Source: Ignavibacteriales bacterium (GTDB lineage Bacteria > Bacteroidota > Ignavibacteria > Ignavibacteriales > Melioribacteraceae). Taken from it: DNA of 7,297 bases. This document shows positions 1 through 7,248 of the stretch, piece after piece. A program made the position numbers and the translations under genes. How positions within the stretch are numbered: the first letter of the stretch is position 1; the number at the start of each line of letters is the position of its first letter. The notes beneath the pieces were generated by a model that saw nothing but the letters and a program-made list of their open reading frames with translations, was not told the DNA's origin and searched no databases. Location: contig JAGVBL010000013.1 of NCBI GenBank assembly GCA_020059785.1, forward strand, positions 1 to 7,297, read 5' to 3'.

Positions 1-810
1 ACCCAATCTAACTTCATCACCATAGTAGTTAGCATTCTGGTATGTTCCGGCAAGCTGCAGATAATTAGAAGCATTAAATACAAGATTATAGCTCATACCA
101 ATCTCTAATAAAGAAGGAAGTTCGAACGACATAGCATCGCGTTTATAAGCAGCTTCACCTCTTTCGAGAGTAGAAGGAGTTGCGTTAATATAAAGACCCG
201 AACCATCATATTTCATTTGAGGTCCGAAGTTCTTTAATGCTAATGCTAAACCGAGTCCATCAATATTAGCGAGATTGCGGTATGTAATACCGATATCAAA
301 ACCAACAGAATTAGCACTTACAAGACCTAACTTTTCAGTAATATAGTTCATAGTTAAGCCGACTGCAATTCTATCACTTAATAACCTGGAATAAGTCATT
401 CCCAGAGTCATAAATGTCGGTTGGTAAGTTTGACCGTTACCATCGGGATTATCAACAGTAGTAACATTAATCTGATCGATTGCTAAGGATTTCAAGCTGA
501 ATGCAAGAGCACCAAAGCCATCGATATTAGTAGAAACACCAACGTATGTAACTCCAATATCAGCAATATATGACATATGAGAGAACAATACACTGGTACC
601 TTCATCGAATGAAAGGTTAGCTGGATTCCAATAAACAGATTCCAATCCAGAGGAGCCAGCTAATGAAGAACCATTCATTGCAATGCCGCGGGCGCCAACG
701 GGAATCAGCAATTGAGAAGCTGCTCCTGTTCCATTACGCACACCGCCGCCAGCATAAATAGCGCTTACAGCTAGAGCTAAGATTATAAATATTTTTAATG
801 TATTTTTCAT
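1..810 (-). CDS. PorV/PorQ-family outer-membrane beta-barrel protein, 3' part cut by window edge
   Basis: A continuous frame of 270 codons runs from the ATG at 810 to the window edge with no stop, so the C-terminus is missing. Residues 1-20 form a signal peptide (short basic start, hydrophobic core, likely cleavage after IYA before GGG). The mature start carries the hallmark of PorV/PorQ-like proteins: PVGARGIAMNGS at residues 37-48, then WNPANL at 61-66. The rest alternates short amphipathic strands with Gly/Asn turns (for example FGALAFSLKSLAI and IAVGLTMNYITEKLGL), as expected of an outer-membrane barrel. Family members are usually somewhat over 300 residues, so most of the protein is probably present. 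In Porphyromonas, PorV takes cargo from the T9SS translocon to the attachment complex; many paralogues in related phyla have no assigned role. It lies 18 bases after a gene for a T9SS-sorted protein, which fits a delivery role, but that role is inferred. A FadL-like transport barrel is the main alternative. Confidence 0.85.
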   Translation of the reverse strand, partial: MKNTLKIFIILALAVSAIYAGGGVRNGTGAASQLLIPVGARGIAMNGSSLAGSSGLESVYWNPANLSFDEGTSVLFSHMSYIADIGVTYVGVSTNIDGFGALAFSLKSLAIDQINVTTVDNPDGNGQTYQPTFMTLGMTYSRLLSDRIAVGLTMNYITEKLGLVSANSVGFDIGITYRNLANIDGLGLALALKNFGPQMKYDGSGLYINATPSTLERGEAAYKRDAMSFELPSLLEIGMSYNLVFNASNYLQLAGTYQNANYYGDEVRLG

Positions 811-818
811 TTTTTCTT

Positions 819-823
819 CTCCC
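819..823 (-). promoter_or_regulatory. Ribosome binding site of the PorV-like gene
   Basis: On the minus strand GGGAG, followed by AAG, ends eight bases before the ATG at 810. It fixes that ATG as the start and lies wholly inside the 18-base gap after the preceding stop codon. The match to the Shine-Dalgarno consensus is good but a little weaker than at the two upstream genes. Confidence 0.75.
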
Positions 824-828
824 ATCTA

Positions 829-3800
829 TTAATAGTGATCAAGAACTTGTTGCTCTTGAATTATAGCCAGTTTAAGTACTTTGGTTTTGCCTAAATCGGG
901 CATGTCTACATGAACGATATATAAACCGCTTGCTACAGGGAATGAACTTTCGTTTACAAGATCCCATGTAATAAACTGACTTGGAGAATTTTTCTCGATC
1001 GTACGAACTAAATGACCGGCAAGGTTGAAGATTCTTAATGTAGCTTTTGCCGGTAAATGGCTGAATGTAACGTATCGCTGATATTTATTTACTTCACGTG
1101 GATTTACAGCATAATACGGATTTGGGAATACGTTGATTTCTTCTACTGCTTGTTTTGCTAAATCAGCATCATTTGTAATAACAGTTGGAGCAGTAAATCT
1201 GAAGATATCTCCTGTTGTTCCAGAAGTAGGTTGATTCGGTTTTGTAGTTTCAATTCTAAATACAGAACCGGTTTCGGGTTCAAGAGCTAACTGGTTAGCT
1301 GGGAAGTTTGCTGCAGCAATGCTTCCGCCGTTCCAGCTTACAAAAGCTACTCTTGCCATAATTTCACTGCCAACTCCGGTAGTATATCCGGAAGCTAATG
1401 CAGCATCATATCCTTTTGTTCCGGGTGTTTTATCCGTTACATCGTAGAAATAGATCCAGTCTGTATATGGGTCATCATCTCCACCGGAAACAGAGTGATC
1501 TGATTTTAATAGATTCCATTTGTCATTTCCGTCTTCATCATATACAAAAGGAACTAATTTGAAATCGTCAGCAGTGTTAGTAGGCGTGCCAATACCAATA
1601 TTCCATAATTCAAAAGGAACTTTTACAATTGCGCCGGTTGAGAATGCCATTTCTCCCATACTACCAGCTGTTGTAAATCTAATTTCGAAATCGTAAGGAA
1701 TAATTCTTGGCCAGTTAGTGCCGCCGCGAGGAACACGTGTTAAGAAGAATGCATAAGAAGGATCCATTGTTGCAGTATTCATTCCAGTATGAATACCCCA
1801 ACGTGCATTACTGTTTTTCATTTGTCCAACTGGTGGTCTATCGTTAACGCCGTCTGCTGCTTTACCATCTAAAGTTGGGAATCCGTTGTTGTTGAAAGCA
1901 AAAGCGCCCATAACAGGATTAGCTAACTTTCCGCCGGCATTTGCAGTAAGAATAAATCTCTTGAAATTATTCGGTGCGCCGGTCATATCAACCTGTAAAC
2001 CATCTACCAGAGGTGCTAAATCACCTTGAGATTCCTTAGCACCTGTAAACAATGTTTTGCCGGTTGTCTTGTTAACCAACGTCCAGGTTGTATTTCCAAT
2101 TGTTCCCTGGAAAGTAATTTCGTAAGTATTACCGGTTACTTTAGAAGGATCAATTACTTTTGCAAGAACCTGTCCGTCACTTCCACCTTGTGGATGAGTA
2201 TAAGGAACAGCAGCGCCGGTTTCAACTGTAAATTGAGTTCCCGGATTTGGTTTATGAGGAGTTGCCTGAATTCTTGCGGATAATGTTTCTAATACGTTTG
2301 GAACTGCGTTAGGATCAGAGTTATATGAATAAGCAGAAACTACAAAATAGTATTCTGTTCCGTTAGCAAGAGGAATTCCGCCACGGACAAGATCTCTTGT
2401 AATTTCAATACTTCTTTTAATACCGCTGTTTGTTCCAAATTTGGTAAATCTTTTTGTTGTAGCATTTGTTTCAGGATCGAATACCAAGCTTTCGATATTA
2501 CCAACTAAGTCATTCAAATCATAAGTTACAACAATTTTACCTTCGTTTAACTGAGCATTTAATCTTGGTAATTGATAAACAACATAACCCTGGAATTTAT
2601 AACCTAAGATATTGTGCCCTTCAGTTCTTGCAACTGCAGCAGGATCTTCGCCCCAGCTGATAATCAGCTTCTGATCGAATTCAGATGCTTTACCGATTTT
2701 TGTTACATCATCTAAAGGAACAATCGGTGCAGCAGGTGGAGTTGGAACCTGGAAGAAGTTATTATATGCTTGCTGAACCTGTAAGTCCTGATACTTTAGT
2801 AATGCAACAGCACCTAATCTTGTAACAGGGGCAACACCGCCGGCAGCTAATTGACCGACTACAACTTCCTGAGTATCGCCGGCAGCAATATTAAATGGGC
2901 CGGCAACAAGACCTATACGTCTATCCTGTTTTGGGAAGAGGATACCATCAACCCACCCCTGACCAGTAACCGGATCGCCGGGTGCAAAGAATTTAGAAAC
3001 TTTACCTGTCAATGGATCAATAAACGGAGTTCCTAAAGTTGCATTCTTTCCCTCAAACAAATTACGGAAACGGAGAGCACCATTAGTATAGTTACCTAAT
3101 GTAGGGTCTCCCCAGTTTGCAACTGATTGAGTAAACAGGAAGAATGTTGAAGCGGGTAAGTTTTTATAACCCTTTCTAATTTTATTCTTAAAGATTGCCT
3201 GATCGGTAGCAAGACCTTTAACAATAGGACCTTGTAAAAAGTCGAAACCGCCAGCAGGAATATATTGACCGTAAGCAGGATCCGAATCGTCTCCATTATA
3301 AATAAATCCTAAACTTAAAAGTGTATCAACACCGGCAAAATCGTCACCGGCATCGCCGCCTAAGTCAGGATCCGACCACATACAAACATAAAAATCGGTA
3401 ATATTCTTACCGCCTTTATTAATAAGCATATATTTTCTGAACAAAGCATCACCGAGAGCATTCTGCTGATTGTAACCCCAAATAGTTGCTTGCATTTCCA
3501 TACCAAGACCTTCAGAACCGTATAATTTAACAGCTTGAATTGGATCAAGATCGTTAGCAACAAACCAGATTGTTTGATCAGCACCTGGAAAACCGGGTAT
3601 ATCTGTGGCGGGATCATACTGATTATTTTTATTTACGTCAGTATATGGAGCGCCGTAAATAGCCGGCCATTCATTCCAGTCTTTTTCGTATTGAGAAAAA
3701 ATTGCTGCTTTGGTTTTACCTTCGTCCATAATTTCTTTACTGTAATCTGCACTAGGATCTTTATAATCAGGACGAACTCTATAGATTCTAACGTGAGCTT

Positions 3801-4188
3801 CTGTAGGAAGTTCTCTTGTTCCATCGGGTTTAATTCTACCGGGTTGTTGACCACGGTTATAAGTTGAACCGGAAATACGGAATTCTATTGTTCCGTCTGC
3901 TTTAGGATAATTTCCACCATAAACAAATCCTGATTCATAGAACACAGTCTTTCCACTTCCTATAGGAAACTGGAAACCTGAATCACCTGTAGTACTAAGA
4001 TCAGAAATACCATCATTACCAAAAAAAGTGGAGATGTTATTTATATTGAATTTAGTGTTCTGGGGTGATCCGGTTGTTTTATAAACTTTACCTTTGTCTT
4101 TTCCTTCAACACCTTCGGCTCTTAAAACAAAACTGCTGAGAAGTATTAAAGAAAAAACCAGATAAAAGCTTGATTTAATTAATTTCAT
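829..4188 (-). CDS. Large secreted modular protein with C-terminal T9SS (type A-like) sorting domain
   Basis: This 1119-residue protein has a signal peptide at residues 1-24 (hydrophobic core, likely cleavage after VLRA), with no lipobox cysteine, so it is not a lipoprotein. Residues about 25-480 form an uncharacterised, mostly beta region with acidic clusters: D184-x-N-x-N...D192...D196, which resembles a calcium-binding loop, and a Gly/Asp-rich run at 271-288. Residues about 505-625 look like an expanded fibronectin type III domain (LIISW at the start, GYVVYQL, then NGTEYYFVVSAY at the end). Residues about 650-1000 are further beta-rich sequence with DEDGND at 884-889 and DDD at 904-906. 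Residues 1016-1119 are the sorting domain: VFPNPY at 1020-1025, LRIFNLAGHLVR in the middle and GLYIVHV at 1088-1094, followed by a tail ending in DHY. Such domains direct Sec-exported proteins through T9SS to the cell surface and are normally removed. No enzyme motif is recognised, so binding or a structural role is a guess. It lies between a TonB-dependent receptor (30-base gap) and a PorV-like gene (18-base gap). Confidence 0.9.
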   Translation of the reverse strand: MKLIKSSFYLVFSLILLSSFVLRAEGVEGKDKGKVYKTTGSPQNTKFNINNISTFFGNDGISDLSTTGDSGFQFPIGSGKTVFYESGFVYGGNYPKADGTIEFRISGSTYNRGQQPGRIKPDGTRELPTEAHVRIYRVRPDYKDPSADYSKEIMDEGKTKAAIFSQYEKDWNEWPAIYGAPYTDVNKNNQYDPATDIPGFPGADQTIWFVANDLDPIQAVKLYGSEGLGMEMQATIWGYNQQNALGDALFRKYMLINKGGKNITDFYVCMWSDPDLGGDAGDDFAGVDTLLSLGFIYNGDDSDPAYGQYIPAGGFDFLQGPIVKGLATDQAIFKNKIRKGYKNLPASTFFLFTQSVANWGDPTLGNYTNGALRFRNLFEGKNATLGTPFIDPLTGKVSKFFAPGDPVTGQGWVDGILFPKQDRRIGLVAGPFNIAAGDTQEVVVGQLAAGGVAPVTRLGAVALLKYQDLQVQQAYNNFFQVPTPPAAPIVPLDDVTKIGKASEFDQKLIISWGEDPAAVARTEGHNILGYKFQGYVVYQLPRLNAQLNEGKIVVTYDLNDLVGNIESLVFDPETNATTKRFTKFGTNSGIKRSIEITRDLVRGGIPLANGTEYYFVVSAYSYNSDPNAVPNVLETLSARIQATPHKPNPGTQFTVETGAAVPYTHPQGGSDGQVLAKVIDPSKVTGNTYEITFQGTIGNTTWTLVNKTTGKTLFTGAKESQGDLAPLVDGLQVDMTGAPNNFKRFILTANAGGKLANPVMGAFAFNNNGFPTLDGKAADGVNDRPPVGQMKNSNARWGIHTGMNTATMDPSYAFFLTRVPRGGTNWPRIIPYDFEIRFTTAGSMGEMAFSTGAIVKVPFELWNIGIGTPTNTADDFKLVPFVYDEDGNDKWNLLKSDHSVSGGDDDPYTDWIYFYDVTDKTPGTKGYDAALASGYTTGVGSEIMARVAFVSWNGGSIAAANFPANQLALEPETGSVFRIETTKPNQPTSGTTGDIFRFTAPTVITNDADLAKQAVEEINVFPNPYYAVNPREVNKYQRYVTFSHLPAKATLRIFNLAGHLVRTIEKNSPSQFITWDLVNESSFPVASGLYIVHVDMPDLGKTKVLKLAIIQEQQVLDHY

Positions 4189-4197
4189 ATCGCTTTT

Positions 4198-4204
4198 CTC
4201 CTTT
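4198..4204 (-). promoter_or_regulatory. Ribosome binding site of the T9SS-sorted protein gene
   Basis: AAAGGAG on the minus strand ends nine bases before the ATG at 4188. It lies in the 30-base gap after the receptor stop codon and supports this ATG, which also gives a well-formed signal peptide. Confidence 0.8.
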
Positions 4205-4218
4205 ATTTATAAATGCGA

Positions 4219-7200
4219 TTAATATTCTAACCTAACACCCAACCTAACCTGGCGCATACCGCTATAAAGACCATTTCTTTGAAGAGTTAATATCTGATAC
4301 ATATCAATATATTGCTGACCTTGTGCACGTAACTGTTCCTGGTATGTGGTTGGATTGCTTAAATATCCATTATCTGTAGCTGTACCGGTTGTTAAGTAAA
4401 CGTTTTGAACGTTCTTAGCATTCAGTAAGTTTAATACGGATACATAAACGTTAGCTTTTAATCGATCGTAAATTGTGAATGATTTATCCACTCTCATATC
4501 AACATTAAATGAAGCCGGCATAAAGGAAGAACCTAATGGTTCAATAGGTGTTCTGAATCTTGCATCACCGCTTCCCTGTTGGGAAATTCCAACTGATGCC
4601 GGGTTACCGGCGCCGCGTGTAAACGGACGACCTGCTTGATATGTTATGAGTACATTAACACCAAAATTGCTCAATATTGCCGGACCATCATTAGAACCGA
4701 AACGGTAATCGAGATTCAAGTTAGCAATAAATGGTCTGTCAAATTCGAGTGGAGAAATATTCTTAGGAGTAAACGGCTGACCGGCAACAACAGGTGCGCC
4801 AACAATACCACGGCTTGCATCGGGATACGATCCTGTTCCTCTGGAATCCTGTAAAGTCATATTTCCATTAATTGCCAGTCTCTGGTATCTTCTCATATTA
4901 ACAGAAACTTCAATACCCTTTGTAGTTGCAAAATCAACATTTTGCCTTATAAAATAGTTTTGATAACCGGAGGCAATATCTACAACTTGAGGAACCATTT
5001 GTACAAGGTCTTTAATGTCTTTATAATATGCAGTAATATCAAATGAAAGGAAATCAGCTATTTGTTGTGTAAATCCCAATTCATAGTTAGTTGTTCGTGT
5101 TGGTCTTAAATCTAATCCTCTCATGTTAGCAAAGAAATATCCGGTTGTTAACTGGTATGCTAAATAATCATAACCAACATAAGCTTCATTAAGGTCAGGT
5201 TGTTGAACAAATTTTCCGTATTGAGCATGGAAAAATGTCCTATCCGTAACCGGGAATGAAATGCCAATACGAGGACTAACAGAACTGAATGCAGGAACTT
5301 TTTCCCATCCGCTTTCAATTAATGAGTTATCTGCTTTTACAATAGAGAAATCCGGTCTGGTTGGATCGACCATTTTCAGATTATCTATATCGAAATAATC
5401 ATATCTCAAACCTACGTTTAAGATAATATCTTCGAACTCAATCTTATCCTGTAAATAAGCTGCAGCAAATACGGGTTTCTTTGGTGCGTGGAATTTATCG
5501 TCATCACCATCGATTTCATTTCCGAAAAGATCATACCCGAATGCTGTAGTACCGGCATTTCTTAAGATTTCAGTTTTTATCTGTTCTTCACTTCTTCCTT
5601 GCGGATTGTTCATATTAGTGAACAATGTAGAAGCTAATTGTCTTTGGGTGGTAAGATTTGTAGCTGGTAAGTAAGACCTATATTTCCAGTTAATATATTC
5701 ACCACCGATTTTAATTGAGTGAACTTTATCGGGTGACCAGTTTAACGCACCGCTAAATGATAATGATCTTGTATCGGATTTCTGATAAGTATAGTTTACA
5801 CCACCAGTTCTATCAAAAGACCAATCATATACGCTTAAGGAACGTGGAGAAGCAAATCTTCCTTTATAATTTCTGGCTTTATCTTGAGGACTTCTTGACC
5901 AGACATAACCAACGGCAGCGTTAGCAACGCTATCTCCGTAAGCCCAGAAATCATCCAACAAGAATTTATCCTGCTGCATATAGGTCGAAATTACATAACC
6001 GGCTGACAATTCATAAAACATTTTTGGACTTAATACGTGTGTCATTCTTAAATTGAATGCACCGTTTCTATCCTGATACTCAGCTGGTCTGTCATTAAAG
6101 ATATCATACGGACCAGATGGATTTGCATCATTATCATTAATAAAGTAAGAACCGGAAAGTCTGAATAGGATTGGTTTGAAATCAAAATTCATTGTACCGG
6201 TCATTGTATAATATTGTCTTGCTGCTTTACGCCGGGCACCGTTATTGAATACAAAGTTAACAGTATCTCTTTGAGCAGCGGGGGTTTTTTCATTCCAAAC
6301 TAAACCCAAATTAATAGCAGGTTGATCCTGATGAGTTGGGCTTAATTGGAAATTGGAATTAAAGTTAAAGAAATATTTTACTGCTTGTGTAAATAGAGGT
6401 CCGCCTAATGAAAGGGATGATTCATTATATCCCCAATAATATGTGCCAAGACGTTTTTTACCTTCGAAAGCACTTTCTCTACTTTGGAACGCGACGTTAT
6501 CTGTAATGTATTCGAAAGAAGCTTTGAATTGAGAACCACCACTTTTTAAAGTGGATCTTACAATACCGGAGTTAGCACCTCCAAATTCAGCGCTATATCC
6601 TCCTGATTGTACTTGAATTTCTTCAAGTGCATCTTGAGAAATTGAAACTGCTCTACCACCACCGCGCGGGTTACGAACAGAAACACCTTCAATATAATAT
6701 CCAATTTCGTCAGTTCGACCACCACGAATATGTATTTCGGTAGTCCCATCTGTTTTTTGATGTGTTGTAACTCCAGCTGTTAATGAAAAAATATTGTTAA
6801 ATCCTCTAATTGGAAGTTTATCAATATCTTCGCTAGTTGTAAGTCTAACAGCATTGGTGTTGTCTTTCTGTATGAGAGGTCTTTGTGCAACTATTTCCAC
6901 AGTGCCTACCTGTATGTCTTCGTTTGGTAATTCAAAGTCTACGATTACTGTGAGGTCAGCATTAACTCTCACATTGGTAATCGTAATAGACTGGAATCCC
7001 AGGTATGAAGCTCTTACGGTATAAACACCGGGGTCTAAATTTTGTAAGAGATATTCGCCGCTTGCATCAGTTGCAGCACCGGTGGTTGTTCCAAGAACAA
7101 TCACGTTTGCGCCAATGAGTGCTTCACCTGTTTGCAAGTCAACTACTTTTCCCTTAATTCTACCCTTTGTACCAGCTGTGAGTAAGACAGGACAAAGAGC

Positions 7201-7236
7201 TAGAAGAAGCAAAAAGTAAAAAATCCTTCGATGCAT
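4219..7236 (-). CDS. TonB-dependent outer-membrane receptor with N-terminal carboxypeptidase-regulatory-like domain
   Basis: This 1005-residue protein spans the outer membrane as a gated barrel, importing a ligand with energy passed from the inner membrane by TonB/ExbBD. Residues 1-21 are a signal peptide (likely cleavage after LLTA). Residues about 25-103 are a carboxypeptidase-regulatory-like beta-sandwich (GRIKGKVVDLQTGEALIGA, TDASGEYLLQNLDPGVYTV, ASYLGF). VEIVAQRP at 113-120 sits where the TonB box would be. The plug domain covers about 120-235, with IHIRGGRTDEIGYYIEG at 168-184 and IQVQSGGYSAEFGG at 207-220 leading to GIVRSTLKSGG. The barrel fills about 236-1005, rich in aromatic-ended strands, and the protein ends in VRLGVRLEY with a terminal aromatic residue as expected for BAM-dependent insertion. 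There is no STN domain, so it is unlikely to signal directly to an anti-sigma factor. The next gene is not a SusD homologue, so a SusC-type glycan role is not supported. The ligand is unknown. The start is fixed by an AAGGAG six bases upstream. Confidence 0.95.
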   Translation of the reverse strand: MHRRIFYFLLLLALCPVLLTAGTKGRIKGKVVDLQTGEALIGANVIVLGTTTGAATDASGEYLLQNLDPGVYTVRASYLGFQSITITNVRVNADLTVIVDFELPNEDIQVGTVEIVAQRPLIQKDNTNAVRLTTSEDIDKLPIRGFNNIFSLTAGVTTHQKTDGTTEIHIRGGRTDEIGYYIEGVSVRNPRGGGRAVSISQDALEEIQVQSGGYSAEFGGANSGIVRSTLKSGGSQFKASFEYITDNVAFQSRESAFEGKKRLGTYYWGYNESSLSLGGPLFTQAVKYFFNFNSNFQLSPTHQDQPAINLGLVWNEKTPAAQRDTVNFVFNNGARRKAARQYYTMTGTMNFDFKPILFRLSGSYFINDNDANPSGPYDIFNDRPAEYQDRNGAFNLRMTHVLSPKMFYELSAGYVISTYMQQDKFLLDDFWAYGDSVANAAVGYVWSRSPQDKARNYKGRFASPRSLSVYDWSFDRTGGVNYTYQKSDTRSLSFSGALNWSPDKVHSIKIGGEYINWKYRSYLPATNLTTQRQLASTLFTNMNNPQGRSEEQIKTEILRNAGTTAFGYDLFGNEIDGDDDKFHAPKKPVFAAAYLQDKIEFEDIILNVGLRYDYFDIDNLKMVDPTRPDFSIVKADNSLIESGWEKVPAFSSVSPRIGISFPVTDRTFFHAQYGKFVQQPDLNEAYVGYDYLAYQLTTGYFFANMRGLDLRPTRTTNYELGFTQQIADFLSFDITAYYKDIKDLVQMVPQVVDIASGYQNYFIRQNVDFATTKGIEVSVNMRRYQRLAINGNMTLQDSRGTGSYPDASRGIVGAPVVAGQPFTPKNISPLEFDRPFIANLNLDYRFGSNDGPAILSNFGVNVLITYQAGRPFTRGAGNPASVGISQQGSGDARFRTPIEPLGSSFMPASFNVDMRVDKSFTIYDRLKANVYVSVLNLLNAKNVQNVYLTTGTATDNGYLSNPTTYQEQLRAQGQQYIDMYQILTLQRNGLYSGMRQVRLGVRLEY

Positions 7237-7242
7237 ACTATA

Positions 7243-7248
7243 CTCCTT
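7243..7248 (-). promoter_or_regulatory. Ribosome binding site of the TonB-dependent receptor gene
   Basis: AAGGAG on the minus strand, within TAAGGAGTA, ends six bases before the ATG at 7236. It is a near-perfect Shine-Dalgarno sequence at optimal spacing and decides the start, which in turn gives a proper signal peptide (MHRRIFYFLLLLALC...). Confidence 0.85.

Noticed and set aside
3535..3867. A 110-codon plus-strand open frame
   Set aside because: It lies entirely opposite the 1119-residue protein, has low-complexity Ile/Phe/Cys-rich composition, and no ribosome binding site or family motif was recognised. It is a shadow of the real gene, as are the other short frames inside the two large genes.
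829..4188. SusD-like partner of a SusC-type receptor
   Set aside because: The protein is twice the usual SusD length, has no lipobox cysteine, is beta-rich rather than helical, and ends in a T9SS sorting domain.
6281..6290. GC-rich then T-rich run (GGGGGTTTTTT) resembling a terminator tail on the plus strand
   Set aside because: It has no upstream hairpin, sits in the middle of the receptor coding sequence, and no plus-strand gene ends there.
6539..6554. Inverted repeat CCACTTT-TT-AAAGTGG that could form a hairpin
   Set aside because: It is inside the plug-domain coding sequence (STLKSGG codons), has a two-base loop too tight for a good hairpin and no following U-run in the coding direction. 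Best explained by codon content.
7192..7206. Possible lipobox (LLALC) in the receptor signal peptide
   Set aside because: The residue before the cysteine is Leu rather than Gly, Ala or Ser, the cysteine is inside the hydrophobic core, and a better signal peptidase I site follows at LLTA. TonB-dependent receptors are not lipoproteins.
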